In this document: one piece after another, positions 31,692 to 44,122 of the stretch | How the letters are laid out: each line of letters opens with the position of its first letter | Position numbering within the stretch: position 1 is the first letter of the stretch | From: Symsagittifera roscoffensis | Taxonomy: Eukaryota > Xenacoelomorpha > Acoela > Convolutidae | Assembly (NCBI RefSeq): GCF_963678635.1 | Contig: NC_087067.1 | Location: 30,418,401-30,478,400, forward strand | DNA length: 60,000 bases | Direction: 5' to 3' | Made by a program: the position numbers and the translations under genes | Notes under the pieces: model-generated | Told to the model about the DNA's origin: nothing | Seen by the model: the letters and a program-made list of their open reading frames with translations, nothing else | The model's database searches: none

Positions 31692-33330
31692 ATGACGCAG
31701 CCAGCAGAAATCTTTATGCAAGATAATCGGACAAAGATGGGAATCCCTTTCTTTTGGATGACAGTCAAACCAGACTCACCGTGGCAATTTAACGTTTGGC
31801 TAGAACAATTTTGATGGCGGTGAGTCAAGGAAATTGTCATCCCGCAACCAAACCAAAAAAATTTGATAAAAGAACCACTCCCCAGGCCTGAATCTCCAAG
31901 AACCGGAGAGGATATGAAGGCAAAAGCAGCGGGAGAACTTCGAAACAATCTGACATTAGAGAAGCGTGCACAGGAAATTGAAGAAAAACAAGCCAAAGAC
32001 CCCAAGTCTAGAGGAGGTATTAAAAAGAGTGATAATGTTTCACGCGGCGTTTTAGTGACATCGGTGTTTCAGTAAACGTTTTTATTGGCTGCAGGAGCGG
32101 CATCAACAACGACAAATTTGAAATTTAAGATAAAACCAAAAACCTAAAATGGCTGTCAACAACACGAAGAGAGGTGAATTCAGAGAAAAAGAAAACAACA
32201 AGAGTGACACCAACAAAAGCACAAAAGACAATGGGGAACAAAAACACTGCAACCGATGTGGTAGACACTTCATAGAGTGCGACTTAAAAGTCTTTCCAGC
32301 GACGGGAAAGTCATGCAAGAAGTGTGGAAAAGCCAACCAGTTTGCGAAACTGTGCCGATGAAAACAAGTTGGTAAAAAAGCGGAAGAATCAGAAGCATCG
32401 GAAGACGACAACATCCTAGTCAAACGTTTTGAAGACTGCGAGGATGTCGAAATCATGTTCACACAAACTGAAGGGAGTTCGGTCAGACATATCGAAGACT
32501 ACATTCAAGATGGGATCAAAAATGAAAGAGAAACCGAGAAATGCGGTGAAAAAGATGGTTGAGTTGCTAATCACTAGAGACTCAAGGTCAAATAATTGAA
32601 GTCATTAAAAGCAAAAATTCGGACTGACCAGCAAAAAATTTACTTGAAAATAGATACAGATAATCCAATATCTTTCCCAAACGGGGCAACGACAAAACAA
32701 ACAGTGGACGTTTCAAACAAACCAAAGTTATTCCCAGCAGAGAAACTGAATCTACCAGCAAAATTCGTGGATTATTATAAACATCCCATCCTCATTCTGG
32801 GAGCTCTAAAGTCAGATCTACGCTTGGCGGGTTGGGACGTGCAAGGAACCTACCTTCTAAAAACGGAGAGGATAACAAGGTACATTTTGGGTAAGCGCTC
32901 AAAAGACAGCGCCCAGGAACTGTCAAGATTGAACGTACTACTGTGAGAGCAGTCAGAAGTTTGGAAAACAAATTTTTAAACACAATTAATCCACTGTTTG
33001 TGAAACAAGGGATATCAAAAGATTTCGTAATTCGAATATCCCCTATGTTCAATACAAGAAAAGCGAAAATAGTTCCCATACACTATCAAGCTAAGGTACA
33101 AATCGAAAAAAAACTGCTGGATGAGGTGCACATTCAAAAAATGGGTCAGTATACGAGTGATTATTTCATTGCCTCGAATTTCATTACGGTAAAAAAAAGA
33201 TGACTCAAAAAAATTGGCAATAGACGCTAAGCCACTGATCAGGCAACTAATCAAAAACAAATAACAGACGCGCAAAATTGATAAGCTTTTGGACGGCGTG
33301 AGCTAAATAATTACAAAGCAACAAGATGGT
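31690..33330 (+). pseudogene. Decayed Gypsy-type gag-pol copy related to the young element
   Basis: Gag begins at an ATG overlapping the LTR end, with QDNRTKMGIPFFW against QDNRTDMGIPVFW in the young element. Pieces then follow in order: PRPESPRTGEDMKAKA (31863 on), a deletion of about 200 codons of gag, and the zinc knuckles with CNRCGRHF and CKKCGKANQFAKLC (32250-32360). Next come the protease region, where the catalytic DTG reads DTD (about 32656), then LKSDLRLAGWDVQGTY and the start of reverse transcriptase, VKKR...KKLAIDAKP (to about 33260). Many frameshifts and stops are present. It is clearly non-functional and older than the element at 51652. Confidence 0.8.
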
Positions 33331-35082
33331 TGCCGAAACGAACCTTTTTCTTCGCGTGCGTTAAATTTAGGATTTTAGATCCAAAATTTTCCCCCGTCAA
33401 ATCACTTGCAACCCAAAATTAAGAAGCATAACGTTAGCAACAGATTCTAAACTCAAGTTTGTGAAACGCTCTTTTCTGTGAAGCAACTTTTGACCCAGTA
33501 CTTTCCATTGTGACATAAAACTGCACATTTTTATAAAAAGTTTTGCGATATACCTAGCAATCCTGATGAAGTTTTTTTTCCAATTGGTGCCGTAAAACTT
33601 TCAACGCAACTTCATGGATCTGTTTTATTTTCAGATTTTTGAAATTTCATTTTTTATCGAATTTGTTTGCAATAGCAGATGCCAGCTATTTTTTTTGGTG
33701 TAGAAAAAAGCACTTTCTTTCAACCAATTACTTTTAAAACTGACACCAGCAAGAAAAAAATTTTTTTTAATGTTAATTTAAACTTTTTTAAATGTTTTGC
33801 TTATTGTTTAGAATATGTTTATCATGATTCCATAACTATTACTTCAATAGCAAATATTTATATCCTCGTTATAGTTTTGATTTTTACAATTTTTCGAAAT
33901 GGTTCTTCTGGCTATCAATTTTTGAATAAAGATAATGATGATTATCATTACCAGCATCAATAAATTTTTTATGGTGAATCTGTTTTGATGCTCGTAACAA
34001 AAACATCATCGACACTTTACACCTATGCTACGGTTGGAAATTGAGTTCCCGGGTTGAGATCCCAAACGTATGTCTTTTTTTGAAAGTCTGCCCCTATCCG
34101 GATCCAGAACAAGTTTGCATAGTCGCTCCAATAGTTTGAGTCAAGAATACTTGGACACAAAATCGCTCCATGAGTGGCGAAAGTCTAGAATTAACAAAAC
34201 TTGGTCGCAAAATTCTAAAAGTCTTGACATAGGGTTTCAAAACGCTGGACATACCTTTTTCAGACTATCGCCACTTTATAACTAGACTTTTGTGACCAAA
34301 TGTTGTAAGTCCAGATTTGCAGATTTGAGTGACTCAAGGCAATAATTATCAACAGTTTGTGAATGCGGCGAAGCAAAAATATCCGCTCATCACTCATTGA
34401 TTTGTGAGCTAGCTGGGTTCAACAGTCTAAGGCATAACGTGATGCCTGCAACGTGAGAAAAGAGCAATTAAGAAACCGAACATTTAGGATAAAAATTGTG
34501 CTAATTTGTCACCTTTCACTAAAAATTGAGCTCGGTGAAATGGTGACAGAAGAATCTCTTCAAAAACAATAGCTGTGAAAAAGGGGTCCCGCATTAGAAT
34601 AGTTATAAGCAATAACGGTAATATTTAAGTAACTAGAAATAGTTGAGTCGTTCTGAGGAATTTTTCAAAGCTCCAATCTAACCAAAATTCATCAACTTGA
34701 AATTATTTTGTGTTTTGGGGTCACCAAAGCAAAAAACTGAAAACAAAAGGATAGTACTGTGTTTAAGATTTGATCCTCATCATAATTGTCCCTCGGGTTC
34801 AATCAAGCTGTTTTCCTTAAATTTAAACTGGAATCAGCAGGTCCACACATTAAAAAACAAGGATTGAATTGGGAACCAATGGAGCCTGTGTACCCTTAAG
34901 CTATCGCTCAACAAAATTGCAAGCATTGAAAATATCAGGCTTTCGGAAGCATGGATAGAATTTCCTTATTATTCCGAAAGAAGATCCTGAATCGTCTGGT
35001 GAGAATTGGTCTTGTAAATTAATAATTCCTGTTTGATGAGTGCTGCATATCATATTTTTCTAGACCAAAAAACGCATGATGC
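33331..35082. other. Gene-free stretch
   Basis: AT-rich. A 71-residue frame at 34070-34285 (Ser-rich, SLPLSGSRTSLHSRSNSLSQ) is the only one with protein-like texture, but it has no supporting splice site, repeat or homology that I can see. Confidence 0.35.
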
Positions 35083-35261
35083 TCACCCGGCGTCATTAGC
35101 CGGGCAATCGTTTCTACTTGAAACGCCCCATCCAGATCCTGTATACTTCATGCAACCAGCATCATAAGCTCTATTGATCCACGGCAGACAACATTCGAAA
35201 CACACAGAAGATCCAGTCCCATAAGCGTCGCAAACACCCCAGCAGTATTCGCTGGTAGTCA
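35083..35261 (-). CDS. Terminal exon of a small Cys-rich, probably secreted protein
   Basis: A GC-rich island in AT-rich DNA. On the minus strand, TTTATTTTTAG precedes an exon starting at 35261 that encodes 58 residues and ends at the TGA 35083-35085. Cysteines fall at exon residues 6, 10, 20, 23, 24, 36 and 52 (pattern C-x3-C-x9-C-x2-C-C-x11-C-x15-C), with Gly/Trp/Tyr-rich spacers such as YTGSGWGVSS. The odd cysteine count suggests another Cys upstream. Such patterns occur in small secreted disulfide proteins (protease inhibitors, antimicrobial or venom-type peptides); I cannot say which. The exon needs one base from the preceding exon. The candidate at 36118-36188 on the same strand supplies it. 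Confidence 0.55.
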
Positions 35262-36117
35262 CTAAAAATAAACATTTTTTATATAATGGAGAAAAATGGT
35301 AACTCAGCGTTGAATGTACACATTAATCCAAAACACGATTTTTGCTCTCCTCAGTTTTTAATTTAAAGAACCTTTTTGGACGACATTTAATTATCTTTGC
35401 TTTATGAAGTGTGCAATTTAATATTAATTTACTGATTTCAAAAGAAATCACGCACACATGAAAAATTTACACTAGAATGGAAAATTAGTACTTTTAGAAC
35501 AAGCTTATTTAAGTTTGAAGAACAACAATTAAGTCAAGGAAACCATAAAAACTTATTGCGCGCTCAGATGAATAGCTCTATCTATGCTGAAGCGCAAAAA
35601 TAAATTGGCACGGCAAAAACGCATTGGTAAGTTGGCTCTCTCAAATTGTGAGCAAAAAGTGTAAATAATAAACTCAAAAATGAACAAATTAAATTGGTTT
35701 TTATCTCCTGAATCGCAGGTTTAACGTCTGCTAAAGTAAAACACGCCTCGATTACTTCAAAAAAGTAGAAACTAAGCTATTGGCACACTTATTGAGGGCT
35801 TGAAAATCCTGCACTTGCTGACAAGCATCCAAATAAAAACTTTTTGCAGTAGTTGAGATCATTCGCTCATGCTTGACGTAAAAATATTGTTAAAACCACG
35901 TAATTCTCGCTCGAAGTGATCCCCATCATAAGCTATTATGCAGCATAAAAAATTATAATTTGCATTCAATGATAACCACTAGTGTAAAAATTGCCAGCAA
36001 GAACCACTAGTGTTTACCGGTGCTAGCAAGAAACTATTCGGATTTAGAAAACAGTTTCATCATCAGCACATTTTTGTTTTGCCATTTTTTTTTCGCGTTT
36101 CTGCCATGCCCACTTAC

Positions 36118-36188
36118 TTTCTGATTTTATTTCAATGCCGATCAATTGTAGCCCAGAAGAGTCTTTGAAATTAAAAAAATTTGCAAAC
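36118..36188 (-). CDS. Candidate upstream exon of the Cys-rich gene
   Basis: On the minus strand, TTTTTTATCCAG precedes a 71-bp open stretch (FANFFNFKDSSGLQLIGIEI onward) that ends at a consensus donor GTAAGT (36112-36117). It ends with one spare base, which matches the phase of the exon at 35083-35261. The implied intron is about 850 nt, longer than other candidate introns here. No signal-peptide exon was found with confidence. This is a splice-site-based prediction only. Confidence 0.3.
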
Positions 36189-38149
36189 CTGGATAAAAAA
36201 CCAGAGTTGCTAGACAGTTTGGCACACTCCTTGAGGGTTAAAAAATAATTTTAAATTTTGCGCTTAAATATGTCACTAGTGCAATCAAAATCAAGTCAAA
36301 TATCATGACAAAAATCATCTCAACCATAATAAAAAAGACTGCTAGTGTATCAAGGCAAAATCGTAGAATGCTATAATCCTATAATTCGACTGCATTTTAA
36401 TTGGTCTAGAATAGTTTTTACTATATGAGATACTGACAACCTTCGAATTGTGAGCTGATACTATCAACATTTCGAGTCGTATATGAAATTTAAACGGTTA
36501 TTTAGTTAGCATCGAAATTGTTTGAATTGAGCTTCGGAGATTGTGCTACGCACAATGACACTGCGTTAAATTACTCCAGAGCAGAGCAAAATCAGCAAAT
36601 TTACAAAAAACGTAGAAGCTATAATATCTTTTTATAATTGAATTGAAGATTTATTATCTTTAGTGACTGAGCCCTCGCAGGGATCGATCTCCACACTCAG
36701 CAAATGTTCTTTGGGAAATTTGTCTGAACAAGAAAAAAAGCGAAGCATTATGATTCTTTTTTTTTGTTCAAAAGTTGTGTATTTAAAAAGATCAAAGAAT
36801 CACAAAAATTTCTGGTTTAGCAATCAAATCCAAGCGATTAAAAGCAAAAAATTCGATTGCAAAATAAGCAGAAAAAAAGAATTTCAATTATTGACAGAAA
36901 TCAAACTCATTGAAAAAAAAACATAAGACTTACAGAAAATTGGAATTTTAAAAATTGAATAAAATAATTCCATATCTGCAGAAATGTTCCAGCAAAACTT
37001 GACTGTACTGCCAAAACTTTTTGTCTGCTGAGTTTGGCTTCAAGTTTTTTTCAAAAAACAACCTAAGCAAAAATTTCTAGCAGTCCTTGCTGGTTGAATT
37101 TTTTCTGTCATTCGCTTCCTCCATCATGAAAGTTGCAGAATTTTAAGAGATTTTTATTTTCTCAAAAAATATTGTGCTAATTAGCGGGTTCATGTAAAAC
37201 AAAAATAAAGGAAAATACTCCAATTCTTATGTTGTAGTCTGAGCAATCTAATATATTGGAGAAATATGTAACGCAAGTAGAGAAATTAAAAACAAAAAAA
37301 GAGGGAAAATTTTTGAAACGACAAGATAAATTGATTACTAATGTGTTAGTTTTTGCCCCTAGATAGTGATAAATGATATAACTAGTTTTTATATGAGACA
37401 ATTACAAGACAATTTAGAAAAAAAAAACAGCTAAAAAGTGAGAGTTTTTTTTTGATGTTGGGCTGGGCTCACGATGTCAGATTTTATTCTGTTTCTGTTT
37501 CGATTCATGGGTTGGACAAAAATGCGTTTCTAACGTTTTGTTTTCACCCAAGGAATGAAAAAATTTTATGCTCACACGGTTTCATTGGTATTTTTTCTGA
37601 GTTATGAAAACTGTTCGGTTGCGTTACTTTTTTCTCCCGTATAGATTTCCAGAATCATGAATGGCATCAATTTGCATATTTGCAGCAAACGGGAGAAGAT
37701 TGCGCGTATTCATTGCAACTATATTCATGTTTGGTTATTTCTCTAAATCTCAATTACGCTTCTTAACAAATCAAAAACTCAAGATCTAGAATTTTTTGTT
37801 CCTAAAGATAAAAATCTTGTCGAAACAAGAAAAAGTAGACTACTGCAGAAACCAATTTAATCTATAAAATTTCAAATCTCTAAACATTATTAAAATTGTG
37901 CAAATGGTTTTTATCCATTGTGTTTACTCCGTAAATTGTAGCTTAAACCATGTACAATGATTGACTCAATGTTATAATTATTTCTGTTCTTTAACAATTT
38001 TCAAGTTTGCAATCCGAAATATTTTTTGGAATCTTTGGCTTGATTTTTTCTGTATCTCTTCGCGGCTCTTTTTCCTTCCCGCCCCACCTGTAAATTTGGT
38101 CATCAAATTCAACCTCGTAAAACCACTCGTTACACTAATAAGTTGAAAC
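36189..38149. other. Gene-free stretch up to the assembly gap
   Basis: AT-rich with homopolymer runs. The frames at 36663-36926 and 37177-37401 are Lys/Phe-rich and look like chance. Confidence 0.4.
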
Positions 38150-38349
38150 NNNNNNNNNNNNNNNNNNNNNNNNNNNNNNNNNNNNNNNNNNNNNNNNNNN
38201 NNNNNNNNNNNNNNNNNNNNNNNNNNNNNNNNNNNNNNNNNNNNNNNNNNNNNNNNNNNNNNNNNNNNNNNNNNNNNNNNNNNNNNNNNNNNNNNNNNNN
38301 NNNNNNNNNNNNNNNNNNNNNNNNNNNNNNNNNNNNNNNNNNNNNNNNN
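38150..38349. other. Assembly gap of 200 N
   Basis: Exactly 200 undetermined bases, the usual placeholder size, with a repeat copy truncated at its right edge. Confidence 1.
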
Positions 38350-38573
38350 AAAATGGCAATCTTTAAACCCCCATAACTTTACAAAAAATGGTCACAGGTG
38401 AAATATCTTTTCAAATTTAAGCTCAGGACAACAATAGCTTTTGAATGATATAAAAAAGTTCCGTCAAAAATGGCTAGTTAAAAAGTCGAAATTTGTCTGA
38501 AGTAAAAAAAAACCCACCCCGAGCACAAATATTCCGTTACTTTCGTATCGAAAGTCGGAACAAAAATAAATGT
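38350..38573 (-). repeat. Hairpin-ended repeat, copy 2 (cut by the gap)
   Basis: It matches the first ~220 bp of the family in reverse orientation (GTCGGAACAA at the right end; the CCCACCCCGAGCACAAATAT block). The rest presumably lies in or was lost at the gap. Confidence 0.85.
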
Positions 38574-38784
38574 CATTGAATACATGCAACACAAACTCTA
38601 AACTGATACAACACAGACACATAATCTAAAAAAAATGTAAGAAGAAATGTTCTAAATCAATTTCTATCCGTTTTAATCCCACTAAAAACAAAAACAGCTA
38701 AATACTTGAAAACATGGCTTCAGGCTGATTTAAAATTGGTTTGGATCATTTTTTCTGAGCTGGAACTTTTCTACTCCTAGAACA

Positions 38785-38840
38785 CAAAGCTGCTCGTATT
38801 TGAAGGAAAATCCCTGAGTGCTCCGACTACCGTGTAAATA
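38785..38840 (-). repeat. Variant end of the hairpin-ended repeat family
   Basis: GCTGCTCGTATTTG and GAGTGCTCCGACTACCGTGT resemble the family end GCTCGTATCAGGG and TGTTCCGACTGCC. A similar variant end lies at about 40223-40280. Confidence 0.4.
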
Positions 38841-39804
38841 CATTTTAAAAAATTTTGCTCTAAAAGTGATAATTGAACAATTTTTGTAAAATTTGGCTAT
38901 ATTTTAAATTTCTCACACTCTTTGGTAAAATACATTGGGATGTATTTGGCTTATTGTATCTCATTCATAAAATAGCTTGCAATAATTAAAATTGAAGTGA
39001 TTTAATGCTTACGCGTGTTATAAGAATGCTGCAGATCGCGTGCTTGTAAGATTGCGGAAGATCCAAACTAATCTTAATCTTTTCTATTTAATCTTTATAT
39101 TTTTATAGATCCATTTTGTCAGTGCGGGGTTGACCAGAAATCAGATTAGAAAAACATCAATACTTTATTTAAACACAAGCTTAGAACGGATTTGAAGTAT
39201 TTCTGATCGGAAATAAAGTTCTTGCAAGGCAAAGTGCGTCTCTGATGAAATTCAACTTGAATGGTAATTATTCAATTTCAAGAAAATTAATCTGCATTCA
39301 CCACATTGAAATTGTTGATTAAATGGGCAGAGTTCATTTTTGTCGCCGGCGGAATATTGTAAAAATGATGGTAGTAGCAGACAAATGAGCGTGAAGACGT
39401 ATAAAAATATCTAGAGATTAAACGATTTGTTTTTCTCAGAAATCCAACATGAGATTTGTTTGCAGCTTTGTGTAAATCCCATCAAAAAAGGTTGTCGTCT
39501 TAATAGCTTTCGTTTAAGTTGCGGACAACTAAAATGAGGACAACTGAATTAAGTCCAAAATATGTTTAGAGGAGAAAATTAAAAAACGATCTATGATTTT
39601 CATCAGGAGAAAATTGTTAAAGTTTTGTCACTGTGGCAGCAGTAAAGGAATTGAGCAGTAAGTATGGCTCAACAAAAAACGTTTGAGATCTTTTTGTTAT
39701 AGCCCTTTTCCAGGAAAATTACTAGCCCACATATTAGTAAAGTCAGTGCTATAGTGTGGGAGCTAAAAAGCTGTGGGTGCTAGAATGAGAAATAGTTTTA
39801 ATTT
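38841..39804. other. Gene-free stretch
   Basis: No gene or repeat supported. Confidence 0.4.
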
Positions 39805-40110
39805 TTGTTCCGACTTTCGATACGAAGGTAACGGAATATTTGTGCTCGGGGTGGGTTTTTTTTCTTCAGACATATTTCGACTTTTTAACTAGCCATTTTT
39901 GACGCAAATTTTTTATATCATTCGAAAGGTATATTTGTCCTGAGCTCAAATTTGAAAAGATATTTCACCTGTGATCATTTTTCGTAAAGTTACGGGGGTT
40001 TAAAGATAGCAATTTTGGCCAATTTGGGACAATTAACGCGCGATATATTTCGAGCTAATAATGCGTAAGCGGAGAGTTAATCCGTCTTAGAAATCGTTCC
40101 AAATTGTTTT
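39805..40110 (+). repeat. Hairpin-ended repeat, copy 3 (3' truncated)
   Basis: It starts TTGTTCCGACTTTCGATACG and matches the family through the AATTAACGCGCGATATAT block and TAATCCGTCTTAGAAATCG, then diverges. Confidence 0.85.
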
Positions 40111-40280
40111 CTTTAGTTTTTTTTATAACTCCTGAAAAAAATCATTAATTATTGTTTCAAAATTTTTCGTTTTTTTTTTAGAAAAAATCTATTGATAAAA
40201 AATTTTTCATTCCTGAAAAACAAAACAGCCTTTTTTTAAGTGGAAACAGCTGAATGTTCCGACTACAGTGTAAAAATATT

Positions 40281-43060
40281 TAGAAAAAAAACAATTTTGC
40301 ATAAATTTTTTGTGACATTATAATAAATTATAATCAGTTATAATTGATTATAATTTATCCGAAAATCTCTTTTAAAATCTTATTATCCTTTATGATCTAT
40401 TATTATTGGTTATAGTCCTTTTTTCTATCAAAACATTATTTTGCAAGAATTTTCAATTATGATGGATTATAATTTAGCTATTTAACACAATAAAAGTGAG
40501 TAAGAAGTAAGAATCAGTACACCAGGAGTTTCGAATGACTAGAATGATTCCAAGCTCTCCCAAGGCATTAAAAAGACCCTGTTTTCGTCAAATGTTATGC
40601 ACCGCATAAATAAATTTTTGAAAAAACCGGCCAAAAAAAGCGTTTTTAGGCATTTTTTGGAAAAATTGGACCAAAAAATCACGTTTTTTTTTTGCGGCGC
40701 GCGCTTCCCCTCAAAATTAGTTTAAATTGGCACCCAAGGCGCCTGAAGAAAATTTTAAGGGTCCGTCACCAAAAATGGATAACTCAAAATAGTGGGGTGA
40801 CCTCATACCAGTGGGAGAATCTCAAAATTGTTGGGGGAGACTGACAATAAAAATCCATTATAATCTATTACTTTATCTTTTTACTGAGTGCGGGTAATTG
40901 ATTTGGTCAAAGAATTTAAAAACAATTTATATTTATATAACATTGTAAGCTTCAACCATCGATGTGTAGATTTTGATGTTGACAATCGTTTTTGCTCAAG
41001 CGACTAAGCAATAATAAGTTAGAATATACCTAGAATTTACAATCCCATAAGGTACAAATCAACCAACAAAACAAAAATTTACTATGCAGTTTCTGTCGAC
41101 GAAAAAAAGAAATATTTTATTTAATTTTCAAAAATTCAAGGCATGCAAGGTAGTTGATAGTTATATTTTCAAATTTAAGATATTAAAAATTACAATATCT
41201 CTGATGAGCCAAATATTGTTGAGTTCTTACATTGAACAACATCAAGCATTGACTTTTTGTGTCCAATTTCGCTATTCTCGGTAAAATTTTACGATCACTA
41301 ACAAGCCGAATTATTGAAGTTGATACAGTCTCATAATATTTGGCGTTGATTGAGTCTACCATTCACGATTGCATGGCAATTGAAGCGCAATTGTTTATTT
41401 TGATTCGGCTCAAGAAAATTTTTTCCAGGTTTTTTTACATAAGAAGTTGCGACTAAAGATTAGCTAGCGTTTTCAAAATAGAAGGGAGAACAACAAAAAA
41501 GATTTTTTGAACAGTAACTGTTTCTGTGGATAAAACACCTTCTAAAACAACTTTTTCAACAATTTTTGAGCTACAAAAAATGGGATTCTTAAAACTGTGT
41601 GTCTTTTTTAGCCAATTTTTTTTCATCATTCCACTGTGACCTTTTTTTGCTGAATTACTCAAAAACTGTTCTCCAGCTTAATTTTCCTTGCTTCTGGGTT
41701 ACTGCGCTATACCAAAAATTTTTCATCTTGCTCAACAAATTGAGCAATTGTGAAATGGTACGTTTGTTTTTGAGTTTCATCAATTGTTCGCACTTTTTGT
41801 CAGAAAAAAAGTTGTGTACAGAAAACAATTTGAGAATTTTGAAAATAGCGTTGATTGATTTGCTTTTCTTTTGCGACAAAAATGATTTTGTGTCATTAGA
41901 CTTTAGAAGCTTTTTGCGTATTTTCTTGAACATGCTGAACAGGCTTGCCCGTTAATTTGCCCTTTTTCGAGCAGCTTTTCTCTAAAATTTTACAAAATAT
42001 TTAAACCTGAATAATTAAAAAGAACTAAGCTAATAATTCAGAACAATTTCATAAAATGAAAATTTAAAATCGACTGGTCCTTGAAGCAATCTTTTAAATA
42101 GATATCTATGGCTAGCTTTCTCTTTCTCACAATGTTTTTTTTTGCATTTTCTCGTTAGTTTGATCAGTAGCCCGATTGGCTTGAGTTTCGGGTGATATCA
42201 TCCATACAATTTTCGACGTTTTCGTCAATTAACTTTGAGACGATTGACTTGAACAACTAATCTTTGAAATTGATGTTCATTTGAGCTTAGAATCTCTTTT
42301 AAAAGACTGAAAATGTTTCTATAGTTTCTCAGCTGAATACACTTTTAGATCAAAAAATGGAAATTTCCAAAAATCTCGTAAATTTTGTTTCGATTTTTCA
42401 AATTTTCCGACAAACAAAACAAACAGCTCATGACCAAAACTTCTGATTTTTTTTTCTTTTTCATATTTTTTTTGAATCCATGGGCATATCATTTGCCATA
42501 GAAGCATTTTAGCTGATTTTTAGTTATGATTTTTTTGTCCTTAAATTTTGAAAACTCAATAAAATCATCATAGTTACTCAAACAAATGCATATTTTCAGT
42601 TAAAATGCGGGCGACCTACTCACATAGGTAGGATTGTTGAAGAGAGCAAGCAGGATGCCGCTGGGAGCATGAACACAATTCGAAGAATAGAGAAAAATAA
42701 TTCTTTAATCACTTTTCATATACTTACCTTTCTATGTTTTATGAAAAAAAAAATTTGTTCAATAAAAAGTCAAATTTCAGCGATCAGACGATAAAAAGCT
42801 TTTCCAAAACTGTTTTTGATGCCAAGAAACTTTCATCTTCTTCCCTTTACTCAAAAAATTCTGCGAGAGTTTTTTCTGCTCTTGCTCCTCGCGCTCCGCT
42901 GCTCATACCCCCCAGCATTACCGTTGTTCAAACCCTTATTTATCATACATTAGATAATTTAATTACTGTCAACACAATTTTTTGGAAACTATCAATCAAA
43001 CCGTTGATATTTTAGACGTTCCAATAAACTTTTTTAAAAATAAATCATAGGTGCAATTTA
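40281..43060. other. Mostly gene-free stretch with two doubtful islands
   Basis: A GC-rich patch lies near 40690-40850. At 42627-42930 there is a GC-richer island. On the plus strand the frame 42734-43015 has protein-like texture (FSDQTIKSFSKTVFDAKKL, ARVFSALAPRAPLLIPPS) after a TTTCAG. On the minus strand two consensus donors (GTAAGT at about 42725-42730 and GTGAGT near 42621) flank a short piece ending at CTACCTAT. I cannot decide the coding strand. The facing frames at 41599-41955 (+) and 41655-41933 (-) look like chance. Confidence 0.3.
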
Positions 43061-43614
43061 TTGTTCCGGCTTTCGATACGAAAGTAACGGAATATTTGTG
43101 CTCGGGGTAGAGAACGGATTTTTTTTCCTTCAGACAAATTTCGACTTTTTAACTAGCCATTTTTGACGGAATTTTTCAAATCATTTGAAAAGTATTGTTG
43201 TCTTGAGCTCAAATTTGAAAAGATATTTTACTTGTGATCATTTTTCATAAAATTACGGGGGTCTAAAGGTTGCCATTTTGGCCGATATGGGACAATTAAC
43301 GCGCGATATATTTCGCGCTATTAACGCGTAAGCGGATAGTTAATCCGTCCAATCTAGAAATTGATCCAAATTAGTTCAAAGAATCTTATTTGCCATAGTT
43401 GATTTGTTACAAGGAGCGAAATCTATCCTTTCGTTCTATAAATGGCGTGTGTGTGGGGGGGGGGGGGCGGTGATTTTCATAAAAATTTTAAATTTCAGAA
43501 AAAAAATTTCGTTTTGTTTTTATTCATTTAATTTTTTGATGTTATTAATGCTCCATAAACCTTAAAAGGCAGTCGGATCATTCAGGGCTTTGCCCTGATA
43601 CCAGCAGTCTTGTT
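43061..43614 (+). repeat. Hairpin-ended repeat, copy 4 (full length, 554 bp)
   Basis: This is the clearest full copy: start TTGTTCCGGCTTTCGATACG, end CAGTCGGATCATTCAGGGCT with hairpin CAGGGC-TTT-GCCCTG and AGCAGTC. It contains an expanded G run (43455-43467) where other copies have GTGTGGGGGGAT. Confidence 0.88.
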
Positions 43615-44122
43615 AGTTTTTAAAGAGTGCCATTGAGAACCGCATTATCGATGACAGAATTTGCATGGAAAAATTGAAGTGATCCATAATTTTTTAAATT
43701 TCATTTACAGATTAATGAATGCATGCGAAATGGCGTTTCACATAAATTTGGCAAATGCAAAACAAGTTTTTGTTTGTTAAGTCTTTATTGTTCGAACTCT
43801 TGAAAATGAACTCTTGAACTCTTTGACTTAGGGTGTGCTTTCCACGCAAAGTCAGGTACCACAAATAATTCGTGATTCATGATTTTCAGTCGTGATTCGA
43901 TGCACAAACATTTTTTTAAAGCTGTCCTAGTGTCCGGAAAAATATGGAAATTAAATTCAACTTCGAGTGAGTAAAGAAAGCACGCGAGCAGGCCTTTTTT
44001 TAAAGGATAAGCCGTGAAACTTTTTCCAAGCCCTTGGAAATATAGTTTTACTCCTGTTAAAATAGTTTTTGATGTTTAACAAGATGAAAACTCAAAAAAC
44101 TGCAATAAATAAGAAAAAATTT
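43615..44122. other. Gene-free stretch
   Basis: No gene or repeat supported. Confidence 0.4.

Larger units (their letters stand above)
29505..31692 (+). repeat. Tandem duplication of a reverse-transcriptase-plus-LTR unit
   Basis: Unit 1 (about 29505-30533) and unit 2 (about 30650-31692) share the same order. Each has a common leader (GTTTATACACTTTGATCACA and an ATGCGG-rich part), a reverse-transcriptase fragment, then about 290 bp that look like an LTR (from TGTTTGATAAT to GAGTATCACA). Only unit 2 is followed by a primer-site-like sequence and gag. About 115 bp of another repeat lie between the units. Likely origin: recombination between related decayed elements followed by duplication. Confidence 0.75.

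Noticed and set aside
34861-34920. tRNA-like segment on the minus strand (A-box-like TAGCTTAAGGG)
   Set aside because: No proper B box, wrong spacing and no cloverleaf could be drawn.
36660-36710. tRNA T-arm-like GCAGGGATCGATCTCC
   Set aside because: Only one arm fits; no acceptor stem or anticodon arm.
41599-41955. 118-codon plus-strand frame facing a 92-codon minus-strand frame
   Set aside because: Both are Phe/Lys/Leu-rich translations of AT-rich DNA with no splice sites or repeats in support.
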